Below, piece after piece: positions 52,497-64,000 of a stretch of DNA of 64,000 bases. The stretch comes from Luscinia megarhynchos (taxonomy: Eukaryota > Chordata > Aves > Passeriformes > Turdidae). Each line of letters opens with the position of its first letter. Position 1 is the first letter of the stretch. The notes beneath the pieces are model-generated. The model was given only the letters and a program-made list of their open reading frames with translations, had not been told where the DNA came from and ran no database searches. The DNA is taken from positions 24,943,002 to 25,007,001 of the forward strand of contig CM067570.1 of the NCBI GenBank assembly GCA_034336665.1, written 5' to 3'. The translations under genes and the position numbers were made by a program.

Positions 52497-55400
52497 CTCA
52501 TTTTCTGTGGTGAAGCTTGAGTAGGTCTCTATTTCAAGGCTTCTACTTAATTCATTCGTGGATTAACATGAGGGAAAAAAGTGCAGGTATTAGAAGTCTC
52601 CAAATCTCCTTCTCTCTCTTCTTCCCTCCAACATTCCCTTCTTATTTAAAAATAATTTGAAATTATCTCTTTCTGCAAAGGCTCACAGCTAAAATGTTCT
52701 GTTTGCTGAGCTTTCCAGTGTTCCCCTTTCACTGTGCTATAAAGTGAATATATTGCATCCCTTCCCAGTTGCCTTAGGAAGCAGTCAAATGGCTGCATTC
52801 CTCAACTGATGGATTGGCGCGTTCCTTTCTTGCTTAAGCCCAGACAGTGTTTTATGAGCTTGTCTCATGACAGGCTTGAGACACTTTGAATTGAACAAAA
52901 TCCTAGTTCAAATCACAAAAGCAGTCTTTAAGTTCTACTTCTCTGTGTTTCTACTTTTAAGCAAAATTTTAGTTAAACTAGTAAAAGTCCTCCATGAAAT
53001 GTTCAGGGGACTCTCCCTGATTCTGTGAAATCTCAAGATGTGGATGTGGGTAGTGCTCTGGAATGAAATGTGCATGTAAGAGCCTTGTGTTGTTTGGGTG
53101 TGTTTGTCCATTAATTTGCTCAGGAAGCCTTTGAAGCTTTATCTTGCAATCCAAAGCAAACACGCTTCTGCTAAAATGATCTATGCTACTGGGGATAAAA
53201 CATCTAATCTTGTTAGCTTCCTCTGCACTATGTCTCTCTCCTTGGCCAATGGTTAAACTGTATGATTTAAATCTTTGAGAGTTCATATTTGTGTTCCTGC
53301 CTCCTGTGAAAGTTGTGCTGTGTGGTTTGGGGTGAGAGCCCCTGCCATGTAGCTGTGCCCAGCCAGGGTCAGAGCTCGGGGAAGGAGGCAGGATGAGTGT
53401 TAATGGTAATGAATTCTTGGCAGAAGAGATCTGTTTGTCTCCTCCATACCAGGGTTTGGCAAAGTGCTTGGGCATGCGTGGACCTTGAAACACTCTGATC
53501 ATTGAAGAGCTGTGTGACTAACAGAAATGACACGTGGGTTTCCTGCACAAGGGCTCAAGCCAAGTTCAGCAGCTCTGAGAGAAGTGGGTCATGTATGCCA
53601 GCACCTGTATTTTGCTGTGCCATCGGAGGGTCGACAGGGCAAGTCTCCTCTGCCCAGTGCTGAATCCTGGGACGTGGAAATTTTCTGCAGTGGCTGAATG
53701 AGAGTGTGAAGCTGGGCTGGAGGGCCTCATGCCAGGAAGAGAAGTGACAAGGCAAGGCAGTGCATCTGCCTGCTGTGGAATGCCCACATCTCTATCCCTT
53801 GTTCCTCTGCTGTCCTCAAAGGCTGCTTTTTCAGGCAGTACAGATAGTGATGCTGTTGCTGCTTCTAAGGTATCCAGAACATCCTAATTTTTGTGTGCAG
53901 CCCTGAATGATATCCCAAAAGTAAACTGAGCTCAGCTAATCAAAACACGTGGTAGTTTTGTGCTGGACACTACAAGCTCTGAGAGGCTGTAGTATGTATG
54001 TTTGTTGTGAAACGGGCCTCTCTGCTGATGATTATTTTTGTTACAGGCAGAGTTGGCTTTAGTTTCTGTGTGGAAGGTCCAACAATAACAGTGAGCCCTG
54101 CTCTCCTGGGGTGAGGGAAATCCAGAGGGGTTTAATAGGCAGGAAATTCAAGTAGGAGAATGCCCTGATCCTGGCCCAGGGTTTCAGCATGCGCCTGATG
54201 AGCTGCAGAGCTGAAAAACCCCAAGTGTGGATGAAGGTTCCTGGGGCCTGGCTGTTATTTTTGGGTCATCTGAGCAATGATTTCTTGTGGCCTGGGGGAG
54301 GCAAGGGGAGACTTTGTCAGCCTGGGTCAGGGCAGAGAAAGAGGTGTCTGCCTCTTGTGAGGAGCTCAGCTGCTGATACCCATCTCTGTGGGAAACTTTG
54401 GAGCTGCACACTGTACAATGCAGCATTTGCAAGATCTTGCACCTCATGACCTTCTCCAGGTCATCTTTTCCCATCCCTATAGCTTGGTTATCTTCCTCTG
54501 GTGTACCTCCCCTGTTGAGGTGGCCCTGCATGAGGAGGTTGCAGGGATAATTTATGTTATGGTGAGCTTTAAAGAAAACAGAGGTCTGCAGATTTCCCAA
54601 CCTGACCATAGTCTACTCCAACACTGCCAGGGAGTATTGACCTCCCTAGCCTCCCTTGAGGAGCCCTGCTGCTCCCCTGTGGCCTTGCTGTTGGCACAGC
54701 TCTCCACTGGCCCCTCTACCATGTGGACTGGCAGGGCCCCAGCAGTTTGCTTTCAACTCCTGCATTTTGCTTACTGAGCAACGGGATGTCCCACGCACCT
54801 GGCAGACTTGGCTTGTACTTCAGAATTTAATTTTAATTTTATTAAGTGAATTCAGGGCTGGCAAAAGCTGCCAAAGTCCATTAGCTATGGAACATGTCTT
54901 GCTTCCAACACATACAGACTGAGCAGTAGCCATGCCACTAACCTTTTCTTTTTTTTGCATGGAAGCAATGCATCAGTTTGTAAGAATCCATTTACATAGA
55001 CACTTGAGCCTCTACTGTATACAAGGCAGGTCATATTTTATACAGAAAGACAGTGGTTGGCATGACTGCTGAATCAAACCCTTTGCCCATCAGTGGGCAT
55101 GGTGATAGTTTTTTGTTCTCATTGCAGGTGTTCGCCTGCTAGATACCTGTGAGTCAAAAGAGAAAAAGCCCAACAGAACAATTACAGAGATATTTACATA
55201 ATTTTTGCCTCTTCAGATAACTCGAGTTCCTGGTATGCTATTGCCCACCATGGGGGCAAGGCACTGCTGTAGCCTCCTTCATTTCTGTCAACCTTCTAGG
55301 GCAGGAATGAATGAGAGGACAAAATATGTCCCTCTGAGAGAAACATGCAAGCTTTCCTGCAGGTGGGAGACCTTCACTGCTCCAGGAAGATGGTGACGTT

Positions 55401-58338
55401 TTCCTGGTGATATCTGAACACCTGAGGGATGTGGCTGGTGCTCTTGTTTACTCAGAGCGTTCACCGGCTTGTCCTGTTTTGCTGGAGAGACCTCAGCTGC
55501 AGAGAGCTGGGCTCCAGCCCCTCTCACTCAGGCTGTCCTCACTGGCACCAGCAGTCTAATTTGGGTACCAAGCTGACCTGAAATTAGGATCAAGCCTAGG
55601 GTTTTCCTTAGCTCAGTTGCCACTGAACTGCCATGGCCTTGCAGGGCAAGGGGGAGGTTTTGAGGTCAGGGTAGCAGCGTGTTTCTGCTCCTGAGTTCAT
55701 TTGTTGGGGAAGAGCTGGAGCAAGCTGGAGGCTGACACCTCTGTTCGCATGCCAGTTCCCCTCCAACTGGTTGAGTTGCAAGGGCTCCCAGGGTGTTCAC
55801 GGTACCCAGCATGAGTAAGGGGCTAGCAGCTCCTGAGTGGTGGGTGATGTTGGTGGTATCAGCCTAGCGGGTAGCATGTGTGTGAAAGCTGGAGAGACGG
55901 CGAGGGAATCACGAGGTGTGGAAGGATTGACTGTATTTTCATTGTTTCGAGGCTTTACCCTTTCCAAGAAAAATAATCTGCAGCTTGAATATTTTTCTTT
56001 GCTGGAGGGGGTGGACATGTGTGCAAACGAGGTGTGAATTTTTATGAGAAGGTGTGAAAGTGCGTACATGAGTGAAGTGTGAATTACACGTCTATTTGTA
56101 CATTGATGTCAACAAGTCGGTGAATTTCTTCTTTCCACGTGAATGTCTCTTTCTCTCCCTCCAAACCCACATAAACCCATGTGTGGGCAAATATGCCTTC
56201 CTGAGCGAAGATATTTGTGCAAGAATGTAGGTTTGTAAATGTTTGTGTGTTGAGCAATCTCTCCTGTGGAACAAAACCAGATGTTTTTTGGTATTCTCAG
56301 CTTTTCATGGCAGTGCTGCGTTTTTTCCCCTCGTATTTTTCAGGATACTTGCAGGATTATTTTAAGAAAAAGGGAAGGCTGCAGATCTGCCTTTGGGTGT
56401 GTGTGAAGAAAGTTATTTTGAAAAATGAATGTGTTAGAGGGCATGAAAAACATGGGGGAAGCTGAGCGGTTTTTCACGGCAAAAGAAGCCTCGCTGGCCC
56501 ATGAAGGGCCCTCCTGTTGCCCTTGTTTTTGCATAGGACATGTGCATTTTCTGCATGCTGCGTGCAGACAGCAGGTTGTTTATTCAAAGTGCTTTTTTTC
56601 CATGAAGCATTACTGCTGAGGAGTCCTGCCTGACTCTTGCTGCTCGCCTTGGCTCTGGAGAGAGGGCAGTTGGAATGCAGGCTGGGATGTCCCTGCTGAG
56701 AGCTGGTGGACTTGTGACAGCCTGGCAGGGGACACCCCTAGGACCTGGCAAACCCTATGGTGGAGGAACAGAGCCAGACCCCCAGCATGGGGCTGAGGCC
56801 ACACAATCTGCACTGCTTTGCTTCTCCTGGGTGGTCCTGGGGCTTTGCAGTGAGTGCTGCTGTGGAGGGAGAGGAACACCTCTCAGGACCAAGGCAGTGG
56901 AGAACACTTGTGGAACACACCCTTAGCTCCTGGAGCTGCTGGGATGTGTGGTCATCCTCCTATATCAAGGGTGATGCCTCTGTGCCTTGACTCCCTTGGG
57001 GGTGTGGAATGTGCTGCAGACTCTATCTCTGGGAGTGCACATGTGGACCTTGGGAAAACCCACTCACACCCTCCTGAATGTCCAGGGTCCTCTGGGGCTG
57101 TGGGGATAACCTGGCAGTGGGGACATCCCATGAGGTTTGCATCCCACATTGTACCCCACTGCTTATTCTCAGGGAGGAAGGCTCTCCATAATGTGTAACC
57201 AGGGTCACCCCATATGCCTGCCAGCCTGCCCTTTGGAGGCACTTAGGGTTTTGTTGGGCTTTGCCCCTTTTGGTGAGTTTTGTGTGTTTTGCTGGGTATG
57301 AAGAGGCAGTGCTGTCTTCTGCAGGCAGCTGTTGCAGCCTGTGGGCCTGGGTGTCTGATACAAGGAGGTGGCAGGGGAGTAGGGGAAGCAAGACACACAA
57401 TGGGGGCCCATGGAGAAAGGACTTCAGGATTTGTAGTGCATTATCAAGTGACCCCGTGATGCAGATTTTCCTACCAGCAAGTAATGCAATAATAAATTTG
57501 ATTTGCAGCATTCATGAGATTAAATGTTTTTTTGATTATGAAATCACCCTCTAGGGCCTGTTCTAGCCCAAAGCTGAGAGAGCTTCCTCTGATTACCACG
57601 CAGCCACTGCCAGCCATTTGTGGGCTAGTCCCACAAAACCACCACTGCTGATTATCTGTGTCTGCAGCTCCAGTGGATGGGTCAGCTTGCAAGTCTGCTG
57701 AGATGTGTTTGCTGGGGCAGGCAGCCTGGGGAGGGAGAGCACAGCAAACAGAGAGGGGTTTTCATGGGGCTGCAGGCTGGGGCCAGGAAAGATGGGTGCT
57801 GTCCTTAGCTCTGCCACACAGTGTGGGTGGGCCTGGGCTCACCAGCATCTCTGATGTGCCTCAGTTTCCTTCCTTGGAAACAGCACAGCTTTCTGCCCTC
57901 CTGCAACTGGATTGAATTTATAGAGTCCAAATTCTGGTGTCTCCTGAGGCAGCTGTGGGAGACTGACACAGAGCAGCTTGCAAAGGAGGCAAAAGCAGGG
58001 ATAAAATGAGGCAGCTCCAGATGATCTGATATCAATCTGTCTCTTACTTTATGGCTCTGTAATTGCCTTGGCAAGAGCATTCATTTCTCTTTTCTGGTCT
58101 GTGTGAAATGTGGTATGTATGTGTGGCAGGAGGTGGAGAAGAAAGGAGTATGTTTGCTCTGCAGAATAATGCTCCTTGCCCAGAGATTAATATCAATATT
58201 AGAGTACCAAAGGGATGTCAGTGGCCTGGAGAATGGTCTTTATGAGACCCCTGCTATCAGTGGCCCAGGGAGGCCTGCTGTGCACACCTGATGCCCAGAA
58301 CGTGTCTCAGTGCCTTGTTCCCTTCTGTGTCTCTGCAG

Positions 58339-58516
58339 CTCAGCCATGCGGGGGCCGCCTGAACTCCAAGGACGCCGGGTACATCACCTCACCAGGGTAC
58401 CCCAACGACTACCCCTCCCACCAGAACTGTGAATGGGTCATCTACGCCCCTGAACCCAACCAGAAGATTATCCTCAACTTCAACCCTCACTTTGAAATCG
58501 AAAAACATGACTGCAA
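58339..58516 (+). CDS. NRP2: NRP2 exon 2 (first half of CUB domain a1)
   Basis: The exon starts after CTGCAG (58,333-58,338) and runs 178 nt to CAA|GTAAGA, with phases 1 in and 2 out. It encodes residues 25-83 and two bases of codon 84 (Lys if the next exon starts with G). The reading includes CGGRLNSKDAGYITSPGYP, HQNCEWVIYAPEPNQK and NFNPHFEIEKHDCK. This is distinctly NRP2, since NRP1 has different residues at most of these positions. It is the start of the first CUB domain of the extracellular region, the module group involved in semaphorin binding. Cys28 and Cys55 should form the first CUB disulfide; Cys83 should pair with a Cys in the next exon. The spacer between signal peptide and first Cys (AQPC) is shorter than the QPDPPC form I recall in mammals. 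Confidence 0.97.
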
Positions 58517-59458
58517 GTAAGAGCCTTCCTCTTCCTCTCTAGTATATAGTTACCTCCTCTTCCTGCTTTTGCCTAGTGGTATGGGCCATGTACTTCTTTC
58601 CACTTGAAATCAAGCATCACCCTGAGCCCCCACAGTGCTGCATCCCCTTGTCTTTCTGGAGCAAGGGCTGCCTGTGAGGTTGTAAGATGCTGCTTTGGAC
58701 ACATAGGATGAGCCTACTCTGCAATGAACCTGTAGTTCTTAACTTGGCCTGATACCCCCTGACATCAGACCCAACTGGCTTTCAACCTGAGCTTGATTTT
58801 GGTTAAAAGGCCACTTGTTTTTCTGTGTCAAGGTAGCCTTACTGTTCTTTTAAACCATGCTGGGAGAGCAGAGCAATTTCCTGGTGTGTGATTAGGCAGA
58901 GGTGTGGCAGAGCCCTGTGGCTGGAGACACAGATTCAGGCCATGTGCGGCTGGAGGCATGGTGGTCTGAGCTGTTTGGGTTGAATCTGATTTCCCATAGT
59001 GCATATTCTGCTATGCTGGGGGGGATTGGAGGGGAGGTTTGTTTGCCTTATATCCCTTTTTCTTCTAAGAAAGGACCCAGAAACTAGATGTCTGGGAAAA
59101 ACAATTAACAACTAGTAAAGAATAATTAATGGCATCAAAGGGCACCATAAAAGGCTGAGTTAATAACATGGTCTCAGCAGACAAATAAACCTGTGGGTTT
59201 CATCTGGAATCCACAGCCAGCTACAGAGATGCCTGAGTGTGAAGGAGCTTGTGGTCTCCTAAAACAGGCCTGACATAGCAGTCCTGCTAGATACACTGGT
59301 CCTGTTGATTAAAAGGGGCTTGCATATGGAGAGGGAAATTCTGTTTGTAAAAAAGGACAAAGGAACAGGGGAAGCATTTATGGGGCTGCAGAATCAGTCC
59401 TGCGGAGAACAAAGAATTCAGCATGGGTTTGATGATGTACTGAAGGTTATGAAGTGCA

Positions 59459-59545
59459 GAGCTGGATCCTCAGCTATCATAAATCAGCATAGCTCCTCTA
59501 ACTCTAATGAAGGTGTGCTGATTGATGTCATTGGGGATCTTGTCA
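59459..59545. repeat. Diverged ancient repeat with inverted-repeat structure
   Basis: The segment begins 'GAGCTGGATCCTCAGC', contains 'CATAAATCAGCATAGCTCC', then 'GGTGTGCTGATTGATG', and ends near GGGGATCTTG. The two arms AAATCAGCATAGCTCC and GGTGTGCTGATTGAT are imperfect reverse complements around a central CTCTAATGA. I know this layout ('GGATCCTCAGCTGGTGTAAA', 'TCAGCATAGCTCC', mirrored) from a very common old repeat of turtles, crocodiles and birds. Confidence 0.5.
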
Positions 59546-59584
59546 CCCCCTACAGATAAAGCCTGGGCTAATAAGGCTTTGAAC

Positions 59585-59648
59585 ACCATGAACTCTCCCT
59601 GAAGTCACTGTGTGTGCAAGGTGTTTAGTGCTTTTCAGGATCAGGCCT
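59585..59648. repeat. Second ancient repeat fragment beside the inverted one
   Basis: 'CTCCCTGAAGTCACTG' followed by GTGCAAGGTGTTTAGTGC and ending CTTTTCAGGATCAGGCC resembles the 3' part of the same general class of old sauropsid repeats ('...CAGGATCAGGCCC' terminus). Confidence 0.35.
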
Positions 59649-62600
59649 GTGTATAAAGAAGGGAGAAGGTACAAAAAGGCTTAATGTGGGCATAGATGAA
59701 CACAACAAGGCCTTGCAGTGGATGTGAGAATGATAGCTGCTATCAGATTTCATGGGTGCTTGCATAGGTTGAACTGCATAGCCTCTTCATAGCTAATGCA
59801 ATTGTCCCAAATTCACAGTAATAAAAGCTGTACAGGCCCATATTTGCAGAGCATGCTATTTGAAGAGTATGCTATAGGTACTGGACAGGACAGTGGCCAG
59901 TTGTGTGCAGGGCAGGGATCAAACTGGACAGGCAGGACTCCAGCTTCTGTCTCTTCAAGGTGAGGGCAAGCAAAAACAGGTTGGTCAGGGAACTGAAATC
60001 CCCATGGACACCAGGTTTCTCCTCCACGTGTAGAAGGATGTCAGTTTTGGCTCTGAGCATCTTGTGCAACTTTTGCCATGTCTTGCTACCTGTGAGAGAG
60101 TGTTGTATGGTCCCAGTCTGCAGTTGGTGTGTGCAGTTGGACTGCCTGAACACTGGGGGTGTTGGTTATCCCTTTGTTGCTTTCTACTGTACTGTAGCAA
60201 TCTTCTGAGTGGCTGCTGTGGGGCCTCACTATTTCCCTTTATGTGTGTATGTCCACAAGGGAGCCTTTCTTAAAGTGAAATATAATTTATCCACTGTGCA
60301 CTTGAGCTTCTGCTGACCACAGCTGTGAGCTGAGAGCCAAGCTGGCTCAGGGTGCCTGCTCCCTCAAGCCAGCACTGGCTTGGAGTGGAAGAGCTTTGTG
60401 GACAGTGCTGGATAGGAAGCATAAGAGAACAATGAAAACAGTGCATGATAAACATGGCCTGAAAGAAACAGATAGGAGTGAGGTTTTTTTTAAAGTGACC
60501 GACCAGAAGGAGGCAAATATGGACAGTGTGTAAAGCTTGATATACATTACATTACAATACATTAATAATAGGTGACCATCTAGTGATAAATCTCATCTGA
60601 GTGTCAGAGGGTTTTTTATGAAGAAGCAAAGACCTCATTGCAGCTGCAGGTGTGAACCTTAACAGGAACAGGAGATCAGCATCAAAGGCAGAGTCTCAGG
60701 GCAGAGCCCTCTTTTGACATCTCATCATTAATATAGAGCACATTCACATTAAGGTGACAGGCAGATCAGCTTCATTTGAGCACTCAGTCTCTGGGCAGAC
60801 AAGGTCCCCTGCTCTGATGTTGTTACCTGGCAGCTATTGGAGCAACAATGGGACTAGTCTGTGCTTCCAGCTGCCAGAGGTAAACACCATAACCCCTTCC
60901 TCTGTTGCTGCTTCTTTCAACATTTCATTTTACCTTATTAGGCTAAAGTTTCTCCCTCATAAAGCATAACATTTACATTCCTAAAACCCATTCAAAAGCC
61001 TACAAAAATGTCTCCAAAAGTCTTCTTAGTTTTACTGTGTCTTTTCTAGCCTTCCTTGTATCTGCTTTAGCTTTCCCTTTGGGACAGGAGGCATTTCCTC
61101 CTGTGTTTTGTACAGTGCCTGGCACCCTGGGGACCTCTGAGGGTAGGTCAGTGATTTCCCCTTGGCCAGCAGCTGGTCAGAATGGGCTAATGAACCTGGT
61201 GCTGCCTAGATGCCAGAGCAAGAGCTGGCTGCAGAGAACAGCTTTGGCAGCCTGGAGGGGGGAAGCATGAGCCTGGGATGGATGCCCAAGGTGGCAGCCA
61301 GAGGTGTCTGCTCAGTGCTGCTTGTTGCTATTGTTTTCTGGAGGCACATCTGGGCTTTTATTTTTCAGCTGTGTCCAGCTGCATTAAGAAGTAACTGCAC
61401 TCTATTACCTTCATCATGAAAGGGGTAATTTGGTGTAATTGAAGCCCCAGAACATCTCTCTCTGAGTGCTGTATCTGTGCTCTGAGAAGTGTCTTGCTTT
61501 GGGAGTATGCTAGGTTAAGAAAATTGGCCATCTCCTGCTGTTGTGGCTGTTGTGCACCAGCAGGGATCTGTGTGGCAGGGAGGGTGGGCATGCTGTGACA
61601 GGGAGTACAGGCCTGGGCCATTGTTCGTGCTGTCCTGCAGCTGTGGGGCCACAGAAGTAATAACACAGCCAAAAGGGAAGTTTGATGCTCTGATAAAAGA
61701 TCTGCCAAACTATTCAGAAATGATCATCCTCGTGCCTGGCTGCTTGCTCCCCTCTGTGCTGCGAGTGCAGCTGTAGCTCAGGTGCTGCACCCCACATCAT
61801 TGGTGTCTGTTCAATGAACAGGGAACTGGCAACCAGTGGAAAAGAGCAGGCTGCTGCTGTGGTGAAATGTTTCCACTTCTGCGTGCTATGGGGGTTGCTG
61901 GGCAGTCTTGTGCATGCAGGGGTTTATTTGGGATCCCAGGAGTGACCTGAACCATTTGCGATAGGTGGGTAGCAGGGACAGCTATCCCCCAGCTTTTGCA
62001 GCCATGTAGCTGAGCTGTCCACTCCTTCTTAATTGCTATTTTGTTGTTCTGTCTGCTCTGCTTGCTTGGAAAATCCAAGTCCAAAACCTCAACTATGCAT
62101 GAGTCATTGCATTTATGACCAACAGCCTTTTCTGTTTGTGCCACTCTCCCGCTGCTGGCCTTCTCTTTGGACCACTAAAAGCTCCTTCCTGTATTTGGCT
62201 ACTGACACCCCCAGCCACACTCAGCTGACCCTGCCAGAGGATTAGGCTGGGTGGTGCACATGCAGCAGAGGCACACTCCTCCAGGCTGCAGTGGACATGC
62301 TCGTGCTTCCTCTGCCAGCAGAAGACCTTCCAGCTGAGTCATAACATCTGCTCCAGAGGAACAGCATTTTTAAAAAAGCCCAACTGGTAGCCAGACTGTG
62401 CCCAGTGGATTTTTCTGCAGACATTTCCAACACATACTGGAACTGGTTTGCAGTCGGTGGGATCCCTGCCTGGGAAGGAGTTAGGGGACCGCTGCCGTGG
62501 CTCGCAGCCCCCTCTGGTGGCACATGCCAAATGCTGGCGAAGGTTTCTGGAGACGGGGCCAGGGTTTCTCAAAGTAGGCTGGAGATGGCAAACTGGACAT

Positions 62601-63264
62601 GGACCTGCAGTCAGGCTCTTCCTCCTGACTTTGGGTTCCACTGTCAAGCCCAGAAGGTTTCAAGAAACAGGAACTGGGGTCACTGTCATTAGGAAATTTA
62701 TGCAGTGGTCACTGTGACCTCGTAAGTGCCATAATGGTGCCAAGAGAGCTGAATCAAGCACAGCATCCTGATGTGTGCTGGATACAGGGCAGGCATGGCA
62801 GGAGTAGACACAACTGCTCCCACCTTGAAGGGCAGAGTGAACCAAGATTTGGCCAGGGAGACAGCATGCTCCTAGTGCCCATGTCACAGAGCTCTGCTGT
62901 CCAGGAGACACTGGCAGCAGCATGTTGGTGTTCCCATGCCACAGCACAAAGGGTGAGACAGTCAGCTTGGATAGCCAGTGAAGGCCTCTTATGGCAGCAT
63001 GGCCATCTCCTGAGTGTCCAAAAAGCTGGGCACTGGAACAAAACAGCTCTGCGTTCTTCCTAGGGAGCCACAGACTCAAATTCCTTTGAGCTGAGGTGGC
63101 AGAGAGAGCTGCATCCAGGCTCAGTACCCACAGCCAGCCAGGCAGCTGTGGGCTGCAGCATTCAGCCTGCCTCTCTTGCCATCTCCTTCAAACAAGAGCA
63201 TAATATTGCGAGAAGCCATCCTTCCATCAGTGAAGGTTAAGAGTAGACAAGGCAGCAATCATGG

Positions 63265-63330
63265 ACAGCTAATTAGTAAATGCTTTGAAAAGTGTGCATA
63301 ATTAGCTTATTAGTAAACATTTTAGAAACA
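63265..63330. promoter_or_regulatory. AT-rich homeodomain-type motif cluster with a 37-bp-spaced direct repeat
   Basis: Two related segments, AGCTAATTAGTAAATGCTTT at 63,267 and AGCTTATTAGTAAACATTTT at 63,304, match at about 16 of 20 positions, with ATAATTAGC between them. TAATTA/ATTAG cores are classic homeodomain sites. The arrangement inside NRP2 intron 2 suggests a possible enhancer. There is no direct evidence of function. Confidence 0.3.
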
Positions 63331-64000
63331 ATGCAGTTCATCTTGTGATTGGCAAAATGCTTAGAAAAGAGAAATACATTTGGAGAATACTAGAGAATGC
63401 CAGGGGTTGGAGGGGTTCTTCACTAGGATGTGAGGGGAAGTGACTGCATCTCCTGAAGCACTGGGGGAGTTGAGCTTTAATTTTGCAGTGAGGGGAAGTC
63501 AAAGATGAGATGTTAAGAAAGGCATTTGCTTGCTCATATATTTGTGGCATGGGTAGCCAGAAGCAACGTTTCTAACGTACAGGAAATAATTCAGTCTGGG
63601 TAACATGACACTGCAGCTCAACTTGTCTTCAAATGAGCTTCTACTGGTTTTTAACTCCATCCAGCATCCGCTATATGGTTCATAATTCCCATTAAGGCCA
63701 GGTCATTTTCCAAAATGGGACATCAGTGGATGGGTTAGCTGTGACGGTGCGACCAGCCACATGGGACAACAGCTTGAGGTTGCTCACATCCCTCTTCTCT
63801 GCTTCCCATCTCTGCTTGCTCTGTGGCTGTGTTTCTCTGTGCCCCAGAGCCTTTCCCTGGAGGGAGAGGCCCCGTCCAGGCTCTGCAGGAGGTGGTGGCC
63901 CCAAATACACTCTCATGGGGTCTCCTATGACCCGCCAGCTCACTAACATCTGCTGCATAGGAGTCCAGATCTTGTTTTGCACCTTGTTTCCTGTTGGCAT

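Larger units (their letters stand above)
46698..58338 (+). other. NRP2: NRP2 intron 1 (11,641 bp)
   Basis: The intron has a GTAAGG donor and an acceptor with a pyrimidine-rich tract (TTCCCTTCTGTGTCTCTGCAG) ending at 58,338. No further exon is recognisable inside it. The first 500 bp belong to the CpG island. The rest is unique sequence with small CA-rich repeats (about 48,977-49,015, 50,010-50,021 and 50,897-50,908), a run of G near 49,135-49,143 and one old repeat fragment (52,431-52,496). A 174-aa frame on - at 52,978-53,502 and a 170-aa frame on - at 51,154-51,666 show no family features. Confidence 0.85.
58517..64000 (+). other. NRP2: NRP2 intron 2 (5' part, continues past window)
   Basis: The donor GTAAGA begins at 58,517. 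Exon 3 (expected to continue the CUB domain after HDCK) is not found before 64,000, so the intron is longer than 5.4 kb. It contains ancient repeat fragments at 59,459-59,648 and an AT-rich homeodomain-type cluster at 63,265-63,330. The open frames are short and lack family features. Confidence 0.85.

Noticed and set aside
52978..53502. 174-aa ORF on - in NRP2 intron 1
   Set aside because: About one frame of this length is expected by chance in 128 kb of both-strand sequence of this composition. No domain, splice site or retrogene poly(A) feature is seen.
1..64000. CR1 LINE, endogenous retrovirus or processed pseudogene
   Set aside because: I looked for CR1 3' ends (tandem ATTCTATG-type octamers), reverse-transcriptase motifs, long terminal repeats and gene-like frames ending in poly(A), and saw none convincing by eye. 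Old diverged CR1 pieces could still be present.

Overview
This is a stretch of vertebrate nuclear genome holding the end of one gene and the start of the next, both on the + strand. From 1 to about 24,580 it carries the last intron, terminal coding exon and long 3' UTR of PARD3B (a PAR-3 family polarity scaffold). From about 46,000 to the right edge it carries the promoter CpG island, exon 1, intron 1, exon 2 and part of intron 2 of NRP2 (neuropilin-2, a co-receptor for class 3 semaphorins and VEGFs). The order PARD3B then NRP2 in the same orientation matches the known arrangement on human 2q33.3, so each call supports the other.

The host is most likely a sauropsid, and a bird is my first guess. 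The gap between the two genes is only about 22 kb, introns are fairly compact, and no Alu/L1-type mammalian repeats are apparent. Several diverged copies of old repeats built around an 'ATTGACTTCAATGG'-like core, familiar from turtle, crocodile and bird genomes, are visible. GC-rich minisatellites of a kind common in bird chromosomes are present. I saw no diagnostic CR1 3' end, so the class assignment is an inference.

Only three protein-coding exons are supported: PARD3B terminal exon 19,910-20,264, NRP2 exon 1 (ATG 46,625, donor after 46,697) and NRP2 exon 2 58,339-58,516. The phases of the two NRP2 exons match (1 + 2 nt make one Ala codon). Together they give the signal peptide and the first half of the first CUB domain. 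Everything else is intron, UTR, intergenic DNA or repeat. I recognise no tRNA, rRNA, CRISPR array, intact transposon or pseudogene.

The most striking non-genic structures are tandem arrays. One is a 21-bp minisatellite (about 61 units, 30,892-32,174) whose units all have the same length except one, and which stays open in long frames on both strands. A second is a GC-rich 108-bp array (10,074-10,628) inside the PARD3B intron, with a perfect small hairpin and a GC box in each unit. A third is a 245-nt pure polypurine tract (28,717-28,961) built on a GAAAG microsatellite. The first two have periods divisible by three and produce long but meaningless reading frames. I found no convincing new protein system. 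The points most worth checking are these arrays, the structure of the NRP2 5' UTR (GC boxes, G-runs, a 66-codon upstream ORF) and a few AT-rich candidate enhancers.
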